DNA of 64,000 nt, from NCBI RefSeq assembly GCF_000820145.1, contig NZ_CDBW01000017.1, forward strand, positions 1 to 64,000, read 5' to 3'. The notes below the pieces were generated by a model. That model worked only from the letters and a program-made list of their open reading frames with translations. It made no database searches and was not told the origin of the DNA. This DNA is from Aeromonas sobria. Lineage in GTDB: Bacteria; Pseudomonadota; Gammaproteobacteria; Enterobacterales; Aeromonadaceae. Below, one piece after another: positions 1-8,527 of the stretch. The position numbers and the translations under genes are program-made. Each line of letters begins with the position of its first letter. The first letter of the stretch is position 1.

Positions 1-12
1 GGACATAGCCAT

Positions 13-38
13 AAAAAACCGGGCACAGGGCCCGGTTT
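13..38 (-). terminator. Rho-independent terminator of the frd operon
   Basis: Inverted repeat AAACCGGG (16-23) / CCCGGTTT (31-38). On the minus strand the stem is followed by a run of T. It lies just past the frdD stop codon, so it should end the frdABCD transcript. Confidence 0.85.
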
Positions 39-63
39 GGTCAATCAGTTAGATGCTCGGTGA

Positions 64-420
64 TTACTGGAATACCAGCACCATCAGCAGACCAACGGTA
101 ATGGCAGATACCAGGAAGGCAAAGCCATAGAACACATAGTGGTGCAGCTTGGTGGTGTGGATCCCCAGATCGTGCAGACCGTGGTAGATACGGTGCATGC
201 CGTGCCAGATCGGCAGGGCGATGATCACCAGCAGGATGCAGGCACCCCACCAGGAGCTGGCGAACGCGTGCACGCGATCAAAGCTCATGGTTTCTACGTC
301 CATGATACCCATGGGTACCAGCAGACCGGTGATGAGGACAATGACCGGCAGCAGCATGGCAACGACCATGCCACCCGCACCAAACAGACCCCAGTAAATT
401 GGTTCGTCAGAACGTCTCAT
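64..420 (-). CDS. frdD: Fumarate reductase membrane anchor subunit D
   Basis: A 118-residue protein of the FrdD family. Together with FrdC it anchors the catalytic FrdAB dimer to the inner membrane and forms the menaquinol site for anaerobic fumarate respiration. Three hydrophobic segments are visible (about residues 15-37, 57-76 and 96-117), as expected for the family, and the length matches. The start ATG is preceded by GAGGAGAAAACA, a strong ribosome binding site. It is the last gene of frdABCD, 10 bp after frdC, and is followed by a terminator. Family assignment is secure from order and hydrophobic pattern. Confidence 0.96.
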   Translation of the reverse strand: MRRSDEPIYWGLFGAGGMVVAMLLPVIVLITGLLVPMGIMDVETMSFDRVHAFASSWWGACILLVIIALPIWHGMHRIYHGLHDLGIHTTKLHHYVFYGFAFLVSAITVGLLMVLVFQ

Positions 421-430
421 TGTTTTCTCC

Positions 431-829
431 TCAGGCCACGATGATCAGGACAAGCAGGGAAACCACCGCCAGCGCCACATATTGGACGAGTACGATCGGC
501 TTCTCCGGCACCAGGTCTTCACCACGGAAGATACGCATGGCTTTCGGCGCCAGGGCGAACCAGGTCTTGGCATGGAACAGGCACGCCGCCAGGGCGATGA
601 CATGGAACAGGATGGCGATCGGGCTTTGCAGGGATTCCAGCCAGCCGTTGAACGCTTCCTGACCCTGAACCAGACGCATCAGGCCCCACATCAGCACGAC
701 GGCATAGATGGAGACGAAGATACTGGTGCCTTCACGGATCATGTAACTGGTGTAAAAGGAGCTCTTTAGCCACCAGTCTTTCTTCATTTCGCGGACGTAA
801 GGCTTACGTTTGCTATTGGTGTTGTTCAT
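431..829 (-). CDS. frdC: Fumarate reductase membrane anchor subunit C
   Basis: A 132-residue FrdC, the partner of FrdD in the membrane anchor of quinol:fumarate reductase. The N-terminal part is polar and basic (KRKPYVREMKKDWW), as in E. coli FrdC. Three hydrophobic segments follow at about 28-48, 67-86 and 110-131. The gene lies 16 bp after frdB and 10 bp before frdD on the same strand, so it is cotranscribed. In the family, FrdC residues help bind the menaquinol; I did not map individual residues here. Length and context both match. Confidence 0.96.
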   Translation of the reverse strand: MNNTNSKRKPYVREMKKDWWLKSSFYTSYMIREGTSIFVSIYAVVLMWGLMRLVQGQEAFNGWLESLQSPIAILFHVIALAACLFHAKTWFALAPKAMRIFRGEDLVPEKPIVLVQYVALAVVSLLVLIIVA

Positions 830-845
830 GGTCTCATTCCTGATC

Positions 846-1580
846 TCAATCTGGCTTGAACATGGCGATCATGTAGTCCTTGGCGCTTTCGACCTTGCCA
901 AGCTGGATGGCTGCGGCCGGATCCACACCTTTCGGGCAGACTACCGAGCAGTAGCCAACGAAGGTACAACCCCAGACGCCTTCGTCCTGGCTGATGATCT
1001 TCATCCGCTCTTTGGACGCGCCATCGCGGTTGTCGGCGTTGTAGCGATAGGCCAGAGCCAGTGCTGCCGGACCGGTGAACTGCTTGTTGATGCCATATTG
1101 CGGGCAGGCTGCATAGCACAGACCACAGTTGATGCACTGGGAGAACTGGTGATACTTGGCCATTTCAGCAGGGGTCTGCTTGTATTCGCCATCACACAGG
1201 CTGCGCGGTTCGCTCGGGATTATGTAGGGCTTGATGCTCTCCAGCTTCTCGATGAAATCGGACATGTCGACCACCAGGTCACGCTCAATCGGGAAGTTGT
1301 TGAGCGGCTCGATAGTCATCTTGCCTGGCAGATAGTCGCGCAGGAAGGCCTTGCAACCCAGCTTGGGTACACCGTTGACCATCATGCCGCAAGAGCCGCA
1401 GATCGCCATCCGGCAGGACCAGCGGAAGCTCAGGGTAGAGTCCAGGTGATCCTTGATGTATTGCAGGGCATCCAGCAGAGACATCTCTCTGAGGTACGGT
1501 ACCTGGAAGGTCTGCATCCAGGGTTCATTGTCCTGCTCTGGGCGGTAGCGCAGGATTTCAATTTCAATCATCTCAGCCAT
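846..1580 (-). CDS. frdB: Fumarate reductase iron-sulfur subunit
   Basis: A 244-residue FrdB that passes electrons from menaquinol to the FAD of FrdA. Cysteines C56, C61, C64 and C76 (in [15 protein letters not shown]...GC) suit the [2Fe-2S] cluster. [11 protein letters not shown] at 149-159 and [12 protein letters not shown] further on suit the [4Fe-4S] and [3Fe-4S] clusters. I place the start at the ATG at 1580 (MAEMIEIEI), which aligns with E. coli FrdB (also 244 residues). That ATG overlaps the frdA stop by 8 bp, which implies translational coupling. The longer open frame to 1607 adds nine residues with no homologue. Confidence 0.96.
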   Translation of the reverse strand: MAEMIEIEILRYRPEQDNEPWMQTFQVPYLREMSLLDALQYIKDHLDSTLSFRWSCRMAICGSCGMMVNGVPKLGCKAFLRDYLPGKMTIEPLNNFPIERDLVVDMSDFIEKLESIKPYIIPSEPRSLCDGEYKQTPAEMAKYHQFSQCINCGLCYAACPQYGINKQFTGPAALALAYRYNADNRDGASKERMKIISQDEGVWGCTFVGYCSVVCPKGVDPAAAIQLGKVESAKDYMIAMFKPD

Positions 1581-3357
1581 TCTTCTTAGCCTCGTCTTGT
1601 TTCTCACCTTCGGAACCGTACACGCGTTTGGCCGGTTGGGATTTAGTGATCTTCACATCGGAATAATCGATGGTCGGGGCGCCTTCCGGTGCGTAGAAGG
1701 AGAGAGAGTGCTTGAGGAAGTTCACGTCATCACGCTCTTCATAACCGTCCAGACGCTGGTGGGAACCACGAGACTCTTTACGGTTGATGGCGGAGTGAGC
1801 CATGGCTTCGGCCACGTCCAGCATGTAGCCCAGTTCGATGGCGTACAGCAGGTCGGTGTTGAAGACAGAGGACTTGTCGTTGATCTTGACCTTCTTGTAA
1901 CGGGCTTTCAGCTCGTTAATCTTGTCGATGGTGCCCTGCATCAGCTCTTCGGTACGGTAGATACCGACACCGGCTTCCATGGACAGACCCAATTCGTTGC
2001 GGATATCCGCCGGATTTTCGGTGCCGTCGATGTCCATCAGCGAGAGGTGCTGTTTGATCAGCGCTTCGGCTTTGGCGAGCAGTGCTTCGGTATTGCCGTG
2101 TTGCTGAGTCGCTGCGAATTCGGCAGCCTGTTCACCAGCCAGCTTGCCGAATACCACGATCTCGGACAGCGAGTTGGAACCCAGACGGTTGGCACCGTGC
2201 AGACCGACGGAGGCACACTCGCCTGCGGCGTAGAGGCCAGGCATGCGGGTTGCGCACTTGTTGTCAGTCTCGATACCACCCATGGTGTAGTGGGCAGTCG
2301 GACGTACCGGGATCGGCTCTTTGGCCGGATCCACACCCACGTAGGCCTTGGCCAGTTCGCAGATGAAAGGCAGACGCTCTTTCAGGTACTTCTCGCCAAG
2401 ATGACGCAGGTCAAGGTGAACCACGTCGCCCATTGGGCCCTGGATCACGCGGCCTTTTTGCTGCTCTTGCCAGAATGCCTGAGAGAGACGGTCACGGGGA
2501 CCCAGCTCCATGTGTTTGTTTTTTGACTGGCCAATCGGCGTTTCCGGGCCCAAGCCGTAGTCTTGCAGGTAACGGTAGCCATCTTTGTTCAGCAGAACAC
2601 CACCCTCACCACGGCAACCTTCGGTCATCAGGATACCGGTGCCTGGCAGGCCGGTCGGGTGATACTGGACGAACTCCATATCACGCAGCGGTACGCCGTG
2701 ACGATAAGCCAGCGCCATACCATCACCGGTGACGATGCCACCGTTGGTGTTGTAGCGGTAAACACGACCAGCGCCACCGGTAGCCATAATCACGGATTTG
2801 GCCTGGATGAAACGGGTGATGCCGTTCTGGATATCAAAGGTCAGCACGCCTTGCACACGGCCATCATCCACGATCAAATCGAGACAGAAGTGCTCATCGA
2901 AGCGCTTGATGGTCGGATATTTGATAGAGGTCTGGAACAGGGTATGCAGAATGTGGAAACCGGACTTGTCTGCTGCAAACCAGGTGCGGGGGATCTTCAT
3001 TCCACCAAACGGGCGCACGTTGGCTTTGCCATCCGGCTTGCGGCTCCAGGGGCAACCCCAGTGCTCAAGTTGGACCATCTCTTTGGTCGCGTTGTTGACG
3101 AAGTAGTCGACCACGTCTTGCTCGCACAACCAGTCACCACCGGAAACGGTGTCATTGAAGTGGTTTTCGAGGGAGTCGTCATCGCGTACTACGCCTGCAG
3201 CACCGCCTTCCGCAGCCACTGTGTGGCTACGCATCGGATAGACTTTGGAAATCAGGGCGATTTCGAGTTCCGGATGGGCTTCTGCAATGGCGATAGCGGC
3301 ACGCAGGCCAGTACCACCGGCACCGATGATGGCAACATCGGTCTTGATAATATCCAC
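1573..3357 (-). CDS. frdA: Fumarate reductase flavoprotein subunit
   Basis: A 594-residue FrdA with covalently bound FAD that reduces fumarate to succinate. Visible motifs are the Rossmann GAGGTG near residue 12, the FAD-linking HTVAAEGG near 45, and the substrate-site stretch [14 protein letters not shown] choose the GTG at 3357. It follows AAGGAGG with 5-bp spacing, and the resulting N-terminus [12 protein letters not shown] aligns with other FrdA proteins. The upstream ATG at 3390 would add 11 unmatched residues and lacks a ribosome binding site. First gene of frdABCD; probably induced without oxygen through the FNR-like box at 3419-3432. Confidence 0.95.
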   Translation of the reverse strand: MDIIKTDVAIIGAGGTGLRAAIAIAEAHPELEIALISKVYPMRSHTVAAEGGAAGVVRDDDSLENHFNDTVSGGDWLCEQDVVDYFVNNATKEMVQLEHWGCPWSRKPDGKANVRPFGGMKIPRTWFAADKSGFHILHTLFQTSIKYPTIKRFDEHFCLDLIVDDGRVQGVLTFDIQNGITRFIQAKSVIMATGGAGRVYRYNTNGGIVTGDGMALAYRHGVPLRDMEFVQYHPTGLPGTGILMTEGCRGEGGVLLNKDGYRYLQDYGLGPETPIGQSKNKHMELGPRDRLSQAFWQEQQKGRVIQGPMGDVVHLDLRHLGEKYLKERLPFICELAKAYVGVDPAKEPIPVRPTAHYTMGGIETDNKCATRMPGLYAAGECASVGLHGANRLGSNSLSEIVVFGKLAGEQAAEFAATQQHGNTEALLAKAEALIKQHLSLMDIDGTENPADIRNELGLSMEAGVGIYRTEELMQGTIDKINELKARYKKVKINDKSSVFNTDLLYAIELGYMLDVAEAMAHSAINRKESRGSHQRLDGYEERDDVNFLKHSLSFYAPEGAPTIDYSDVKITKSQPAKRVYGSEGEKQDEAKKNG

Positions 3358-3418
3358 ATCTGCCTCCTTAGGGATAGATTTGCTGGGCACAATTTTGCTC
3401 TATGAAAAAAATTCAGGC

Positions 3419-3432
3419 TTGATGCAAGTCAA
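3419..3432 (-). promoter_or_regulatory. FNR-type binding site upstream of frdA
   Basis: The minus strand reads TTGACTTGCATCAA, which matches the FNR consensus TTGAT-N4-ATCAA at 9 of 10 defined bases. It is centred about 68 bp upstream of the frdA GTG. A class II activator position (-41.5) would put the transcript start near 3384, leaving a short leader. Anaerobic activation of frd by FNR is established in E. coli; its use here is inference. Confidence 0.7.
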
Positions 3433-3916
3433 ACTGCTAGGTTTTAGTCCGTTTTTCTTACTGGTTTTTTTGTAAAACACCCAAATCCCTGGATGAAAAT
3501 GTCGTTATTATCGCCATTTATGGTGTTGCTGAGCAGTTAAACACCTTGCTATGAATACTTTAACCCCAAGATTATACGTAGTTTTCTTTCAACAAAATGC
3601 GAATCGCCTCTCTTTTTAGGTATTTTCAAAAAAATTTTAAGTTTTTAATTATGTTACTCGCTTGACAATAGTTATCATTTGTATTTGCCATGAAAATAAG
3701 TAATCCAATGTCGACCATCAAGCAGGAGCTTAAGGCCACAAGTGGATAACGAGAGCCATGATGTCGCAGGAAATGAGTAGCAGACAGGATCTTGGGTCGA
3801 AGATCACAATTAGTAGAATTTGTGGGTCATCGATGAAAAATGGTCATCTGTTGTTTGTTATATTGACGCCCGACCCGCTGGACCGGGTTGTTAAATAACA
3901 AAATAATCAAGGTGAT
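3433..3916. other. Intergenic region between frdA and the nucleotidase gene
   Basis: This AT-rich divergent region contains no gene. TTGACA at 3662-3667 is a possible -35 element for the plus-strand gene but no convincing -10 follows. The bases around 3664-3682 resemble a Fur box at about 12 of 19 positions, which is weak. A small hairpin CGACCCG / CGGGTTG at 3871-3890 lies in the probable leader of the nucleotidase mRNA. Confidence 0.4.
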
Positions 3917-5647
3917 ATGGAAATGAATAATAACTTTATCAAAGGCAGTGTGGCACTGGCCGTGCTTGCTGCACTGACTGGCTGTAATACCTCCACTAAT
4001 GACACCGTTGCACCCTGCACCGAAAATGTCTGCAAACTGACCATACTGCACACCAACGATACTCACGGCCGCTTCTGGCACAACGCAGAAAACGAGTACG
4101 GCATGGCTGCCCAGAAGACCCTGGTCGAGCAGTTGCGTGCGGATGCCAAGGCGGCTGGCCGCGACGTACTGGTGCTCTCCGGTGGTGATGTGAATACCGG
4201 GGTACCGGAATCCGATCTGCAGGATGCCGAGCCTGACTTCATGGCGATGAACAACATTCGCTACGATGCCATGGCAGTGGGCAACCATGAATTCGACAAC
4301 CCCCTCAGCGTACTGGAAAAGCAGCGCAAGTGGGCCCAGTTCCCCATGCTCTCGGCCAACATATATGACAAGGCCAGCGGCAAACATTACTTTGACCCCT
4401 ACAAGGTGTTCAAGCTGGAGAGTGGTCTCAAGGTCGCCGTACTGGGCCTGACCACCGAGGATACCGCGCAGCTGGTGGATCCCAACAACGTGCAAACCCT
4501 GGAGTTCCGCGATCCGACCAGCGAAGCGGCCAAACTGGGCCAGCAGATCCGCAGCAACAAGGAAGCCAATCTGGTCTTCGCCATCACCCACATGGGCCAT
4601 TACGAGAATGGTCAGCACGGCAGCAATGCGCCGGGCGATGTCGAGATGGCTCGCGCCCTCCCAGCGGGCACGCTGGATGGCATCATCGGTGGTCACTCCC
4701 AGAATCCGGTCTGTATGGAGCCGGGCACTGCGAACAAATACGCCAATTTCAAACCGGGTGATAATTGCCAGCCAGATCAGCAAAACGGCACCTGGATCAT
4801 GCAGGCCCACGAGTGGGGCAAGTATGTGGGCCGTGCCCAGTTTGAGTACCAGAATGGCAAGTTGACCCTGACCAGCTATGACCTGATCCCGGTCAACCTG
4901 ATCAAGCGCAACGCCAAGGGTGAGGCGATCGATGCCACTGGAGCAGTGACCAAAGATACCACCAAGATGCAGTTCGTACAGGACGAGATCACCAAGGATC
5001 CCGAGCTGTATAACACCCTGCTGGGCTATCAGGAAAAAGGTCAGCAAGAACTCAACGTTGTGATCGGTTCTACCGATGGGGTGTTGGTTGGTGATCGCAA
5101 TACTGTACGCAACAAGCAAACCAATCTGGGTCGTCTGATCACTTCTGCCACCTCTGCCAAGCTGGCCGTCGATTTTGGTATCGTCAACTCCGGTGGCGTG
5201 CGTGACAGCATCCCGACCGGGGATATCACCTACCGCAGCGTGCTGCTGGTACACCCGTTTGGCAACACGGTCAACAAGGCTGTGATGAAAGGCAGTGATC
5301 TGACGACCTATCTGGGTCAGGTAGCAACCAAAACCCGCAATACCGGGGGTTATGCCCAGTTTGGCGGCATCAACATGGCAGTGGATTGCCAAGCCAAGAG
5401 CGTCAATATTACCAGCGTTGGTGGCAAGGCGTTTGACCCGGCAGCAACTTACAGCTTCGCGATCCCGAGCTTCAGTGCATCCGGTGGTGACGGCTATCCG
5501 AAGATCGATACCATCAATGCAGGACTGGTGGATGCTGCCGTGCTGAAGGAGTACATCGAGATCAAGAAGACCATCAATGTGGCCGGCTATCAGCCAGCCA
5601 ACGAAGTGAGCTACCTGAACTCTACTTCTAGCGAAGGGTGTAACTGA
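3917..5647 (+). CDS. 5'-nucleotidase / UDP-sugar hydrolase family lipoprotein
   Basis: A 576-residue surface or periplasmic nucleotidase of the UshA/NutA type that removes phosphate from nucleotides. It has a lipoprotein signal with lipobox LTGC ending at C23. The metallophosphoesterase motifs follow in order: LHTNDTHGRF near 44, SGGDVNTG, GNHEFD near 121, THMGHYENG and GGHSQNP. A C-terminal 5'-nucleotidase substrate-binding domain follows (GGVRDSIPTGDI and ASGGDGYP). The lipobox favours membrane attachment, as in the chloride-dependent Vibrio NutA, rather than soluble E. coli UshA. Start is the ATG at 3917 or 3923, both just after AAGG. It has its own terminator. Confidence 0.9.
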   Translation: MEMNNNFIKGSVALAVLAALTGCNTSTNDTVAPCTENVCKLTILHTNDTHGRFWHNAENEYGMAAQKTLVEQLRADAKAAGRDVLVLSGGDVNTGVPESDLQDAEPDFMAMNNIRYDAMAVGNHEFDNPLSVLEKQRKWAQFPMLSANIYDKASGKHYFDPYKVFKLESGLKVAVLGLTTEDTAQLVDPNNVQTLEFRDPTSEAAKLGQQIRSNKEANLVFAITHMGHYENGQHGSNAPGDVEMARALPAGTLDGIIGGHSQNPVCMEPGTANKYANFKPGDNCQPDQQNGTWIMQAHEWGKYVGRAQFEYQNGKLTLTSYDLIPVNLIKRNAKGEAIDATGAVTKDTTKMQFVQDEITKDPELYNTLLGYQEKGQQELNVVIGSTDGVLVGDRNTVRNKQTNLGRLITSATSAKLAVDFGIVNSGGVRDSIPTGDITYRSVLLVHPFGNTVNKAVMKGSDLTTYLGQVATKTRNTGGYAQFGGINMAVDCQAKSVNITSVGGKAFDPAATYSFAIPSFSASGGDGYPKIDTINAGLVDAAVLKEYIEIKKTINVAGYQPANEVSYLNSTSSEGCN

Positions 5648-5717
5648 TTCGTTATCGGGGTTTGTCGTCCCTGATGCAGCCCTAAAGAGCAGCCAGTGGT
5701 TTGTCTCTGATATACAG

Positions 5718-5749
5718 AAATCCCCAAGCATCCACTTGGGGATTTTTTT
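5718..5749 (+). terminator. Rho-independent terminator of the nucleotidase gene
   Basis: Perfect inverted repeat AAATCCCCAAG (5718-5728) / CTTGGGGATTT (5735-5745) with a 6-base loop, followed by a run of T. It is about 70 bp past the stop codon. Confidence 0.92.
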
Positions 5750-5873
5750 CGCCTTGTCTATCTTGCCTGACCTGAAGCTTTTCTCGCTCTTCATCAAGGT
5801 TATGACATGGCTGTCACTGATCGGTTGAGTATGGCTGCCTGGCTATTTACATGACATTTTACACCGCGTTGCA

Positions 5874-6782
5874 TCACAGGTTGGCGGCGATCCGGGCGCC
5901 GAGCGCCGCGTTGTTCAGCACCAGCTGGATGTTGGCGGCGAGCGAGTTTCCGCCGGTCAGCTCGCAGACGCGGGCCAGCAGGAAGGGGGTTGAGGCTTTG
6001 CCCTTTATCCCCTGCTCATCCGCTTCACGCAGCGCCTGGGTAATGGCTGCGTCGATATCGGCTTTCGGCATGGCGTGTGCGGTCGGGATGGGGTTGGCCA
6101 CCACGGCGCCGCCCGCCAGTCCCAGCTCCCACTTGAGGCGCAGCGCTTCGGCGATGGCTGCCGGGGTATCGAGCCGGTAATCAACCTTGAAGCCGCTCTC
6201 GCGGGTGTAGAAGGCGGGCAGCTCGCCCGTTTGATAGCCGATCACCGGCACCCCTTGCGTCTCCAGATACTCCAGGGTCAGCCCGATATCGAGGATCGAC
6301 TTGGCGCCAGCGCAGACCACGGCCACCGGCGTTTGCGCCAGCTCCTGCAGATCCGCCGAGATATCGAAGGTCTCCTGCGCGCCGCGATGTACCCCGCCAA
6401 TGCCACCGGTGGCAAAGACCCGGATCCCCGCCATGGCGGCGATGATCATGGTGGAGGCGACCGTGGTGGCCCCCATCCCCTTGCGCGCCAGCACGAACGG
6501 AATGTCGCGGCGGCTGCACTTGGTCACGTCGTGGCCAGCCCGGCCCAGCGCTTCCAGCGCCCCCGCATCGAGACCCACCTTGAGGCGGCCATCGAGGATG
6601 GCGATGGTGGCCGGAATGGCGCCGTTATCGCGCACCACCTGCTCCACCTGACGGGCCGTTTCCACGTTCTGCGGATAGGGCATGCCGTGGGAGATGATGG
6701 TGGATTCGAGGGCGACCACCGGTTTGCCAGCGGCCAGCGCGGCAGCAACTTCCGGTTGGATATCGAGGTAAGCGTTCAGCAT
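5874..6782 (-). CDS. psuG: Pseudouridine-5'-phosphate glycosidase
   Basis: A 302-residue PsuG (YeiN family). It splits pseudouridine 5'-phosphate into uracil and ribose 5-phosphate, the second step in reuse of pseudouridine from RNA decay. Family stretches are clear: VALESTIISHGMPYPQN near the N-terminus, ARKGMGATTVASTM, FATGGIGGVHRGA and PVIGYQTGELPAFYTRESG. Length is typical. Its ATG overlaps the stop of the upstream kinase gene by 7 bp, so the two are translationally coupled. Expression likely follows the PurR-like sites upstream of psuK. Confidence 0.95.
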   Translation of the reverse strand: MLNAYLDIQPEVAAALAAGKPVVALESTIISHGMPYPQNVETARQVEQVVRDNGAIPATIAILDGRLKVGLDAGALEALGRAGHDVTKCSRRDIPFVLARKGMGATTVASTMIIAAMAGIRVFATGGIGGVHRGAQETFDISADLQELAQTPVAVVCAGAKSILDIGLTLEYLETQGVPVIGYQTGELPAFYTRESGFKVDYRLDTPAAIAEALRLKWELGLAGGAVVANPIPTAHAMPKADIDAAITQALREADEQGIKGKASTPFLLARVCELTGGNSLAANIQLVLNNAALGARIAANL

Positions 6783-7867
6783 GAGTACTCCTCCAGTATG
6801 CGGTCAACGGCGGTCTTGCTCAGACCGGAAAAAACGGTATCGGAACAATTGACGGTGAGGGCGGCGCAGCCCAGGGCAAAGCGGGTGGTCTGGGCGATGT
6901 CGAGCTGTTGCAGCCAGGCGTGGGCGAGGCCAGCCATAAAGGCATCCCCGCCGCCGGTGACGTTGAGTACCGGACTGCCCAGCACTGGCAGGTGGCCCTG
7001 CTGCTCGCCATCGCTGTAGAAGATCCCCTGTTCACCCAGACTGAGGAACAGCCGCTTGACCCCGGCGCGGTGGAACCAGGCTGCCACCATGGGCCAGGTT
7101 TCGGGCCCGGCAATGGTCATGCCACACAGCTGCTCTGCTTCGCTGCGATTGGGTTTGAGGGTGTGGATCTTGCCAAGCCAAGGGCGGATCTTCTCCACCT
7201 TGGCCACCGAGACGGTATCGACAAAGATGGCGTGATCCCCCTGCCGCTCGAACAGCCAATCGAGAGTGTGGATGGCCAGATTGGTGTCGAGTACCCAAAG
7301 TCTGGCACCGGCGAGAAAGCCACCGAGGGGGGTCAGGCGGGCAGGGGTGAGCTGCTCGATAATGGCCATATCATTGATGGCACAGCTCATTTCGCCGCTG
7401 CCGTCATGCAGGCTGAGGTAGCAGGAGGTGGTGTGGCCATCGAGCACCAGGGTCTGGCGCACATCGACGCCAGCCCGCTGGCTCACCTCCAATAGATGGT
7501 GACCATACTGGTCGTTGCCGACCGCGGTCAGCAGCCGGGTATCGCTACCGAGCCGCGCCAGATTCTCGGCGATATTGCGGCCAACGCCACCCGCCGAGGT
7601 ACGCACCTTGCCAGGGTTGGAGTCGCCGAGCAGCAGGTTGTCATGGCTGGTGCCGCAAATATCCATATTGGCACCGCCGATCACCACCACGTAGGGACCC
7701 TCTCGCAATACATAGCCTCTGCCCTGCACATACCCCTGGCGGATCAGGCTGGAGATGTGGCTGGCCAGCGCGGAGCGACTGATGCCAAGGCGATCGGCCA
7801 GATCCTGCTGGGCAATCATGGGGTCCTGGCGTAGCAGGGCGAGGATCTCTTGTTCACGCGTCGTCAT
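6776..7867 (-). CDS. psuK: Pseudouridine kinase (PfkB family) with N-terminal winged helix
   Basis: A 363-residue protein in two parts. Residues 1-55 (TTREQEILALLRQDPMIAQQ then ISRSALASHISSLIRQGYVQG) form a winged helix of the kind seen in E. coli YeiI. The rest is a PfkB/ribokinase-family kinase with VIGGANMDI near the start, the anion-hole motif NVTGGGDAFMAGLA near the end, and a glycine-rich middle. The enzyme would phosphorylate pseudouridine for PsuG. The helix may bind DNA and make this an autoregulating kinase. I use the ATG at 7867 because the winged helix begins there; the frame upstream to 7957 is unlike any family member. Overlap with psuG supports an operon. Confidence 0.9.
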   Translation of the reverse strand: MTTREQEILALLRQDPMIAQQDLADRLGISRSALASHISSLIRQGYVQGRGYVLREGPYVVVIGGANMDICGTSHDNLLLGDSNPGKVRTSAGGVGRNIAENLARLGSDTRLLTAVGNDQYGHHLLEVSQRAGVDVRQTLVLDGHTTSCYLSLHDGSGEMSCAINDMAIIEQLTPARLTPLGGFLAGARLWVLDTNLAIHTLDWLFERQGDHAIFVDTVSVAKVEKIRPWLGKIHTLKPNRSEAEQLCGMTIAGPETWPMVAAWFHRAGVKRLFLSLGEQGIFYSDGEQQGHLPVLGSPVLNVTGGGDAFMAGLAHAWLQQLDIAQTTRFALGCAALTVNCSDTVFSGLSKTAVDRILEEYSC

Positions 7868-7883
7868 AGATAAGTATCCATTT

Positions 7884-7895
7884 ACAAACGTTTGT
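7884..7895. promoter_or_regulatory. PurR-like palindrome 1 upstream of psuK
   Basis: The perfect 12-bp palindrome ACAAACGTTTGT is centred about 22 bp upstream of the psuK ATG. It matches the core of the E. coli PurR operator (GCAAACGTTTGC). A LacI-family repressor (PurR, or possibly RbsR) or the kinase's own winged helix could bind here. Confidence 0.6.
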
Positions 7896-7908
7896 CTATT
7901 ATTTCCGA

Positions 7909-7919
7909 TAAACGTTTGC
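7909..7919. promoter_or_regulatory. PurR-like palindrome 2 upstream of psuK
   Basis: TAAACGTTTGC is a second near-perfect copy of the same core, centred 24 bp from the first. Paired sites of this type suggest a repressed promoter for psuK-psuG. Confidence 0.55.
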
Positions 7920-8067
7920 TGGCTATCGGCTTGTACAAAATTTGTCGATTGGCGCACAAAAAATCGCCATCGGCGATGGGTTGGTGAGCGGTTGAGCCTG
8001 GCAGAGTACTTTTAACGGGTCGGTGGTCCCGTTGCTGCTTATAATGGCCGCCGCAAGATGAGGAGAT

Positions 8068-8523
8068 ATGATGGAAAAGAGTGCATTCTGCTGTGTGGGG
8101 CTGGTCAATCCCAAGTCCCCGGAAAATGTCGGCTCCGTGATGCGGGCTGCGGGCTGCTACGGGGTGGACGAGGTCTACTACACCGGCAACCGCTTCGAGC
8201 TGGCGCGCCGCTTTGCCACCGATACCAAGCAGATGGTGGAGAAGATCCCGCTGCTCGGGGTGGATGACCTGATGGCGTTTATCCCGCAGGGATGCGTGCC
8301 CGTGGTTGTCGATTTGATCGACGGCGCCACGCCGCTCCCCGAGTATGTCCACCCAGAGCGCGCCTTCTATATCTTCGGACCGGAGGATGGCACGCTCGAT
8401 CCCGCGCTCTACGGGGCGGTGAAAGATGTAGTCTATGTGCCGACTCAGGGCTGCATGAATCTGGCCGCTTCGGTCAATGTGATCCTCTATGACCGCTTGG
8501 TGAAGGGTATGAGGGGGGCGTAA
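8068..8523 (+). CDS. TrmH-family (SPOUT) RNA 2'-O-methyltransferase
   Basis: A 151-residue single-domain SPOUT methyltransferase. It has the N-terminal motif NPKSPENVGSVMRAAG, then YIFGPEDGTLDP and the knot motif QGCMNLAASVNVILYDRL that binds S-adenosylmethionine. Length is close to TrmL (about 157 residues), but the motif details differ from TrmL, so I do not assign the RNA target. The start follows GAGGAG with short spacing; the next ATG (8071) is equally possible. It ends 4 bp before the convergent gene and is divergent from psuK. Confidence 0.85.
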   Translation: MMEKSAFCCVGLVNPKSPENVGSVMRAAGCYGVDEVYYTGNRFELARRFATDTKQMVEKIPLLGVDDLMAFIPQGCVPVVVDLIDGATPLPEYVHPERAFYIFGPEDGTLDPALYGAVKDVVYVPTQGCMNLAASVNVILYDRLVKGMRGA

Positions 8524-8527
8524 TTTA

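Noticed and set aside
3827..5797. A 656-codon open frame on the minus strand opposite the nucleotidase gene
   Set aside because: It mirrors the codon structure of a well-supported gene, lacks a ribosome binding site and has no family motifs; a shadow frame.
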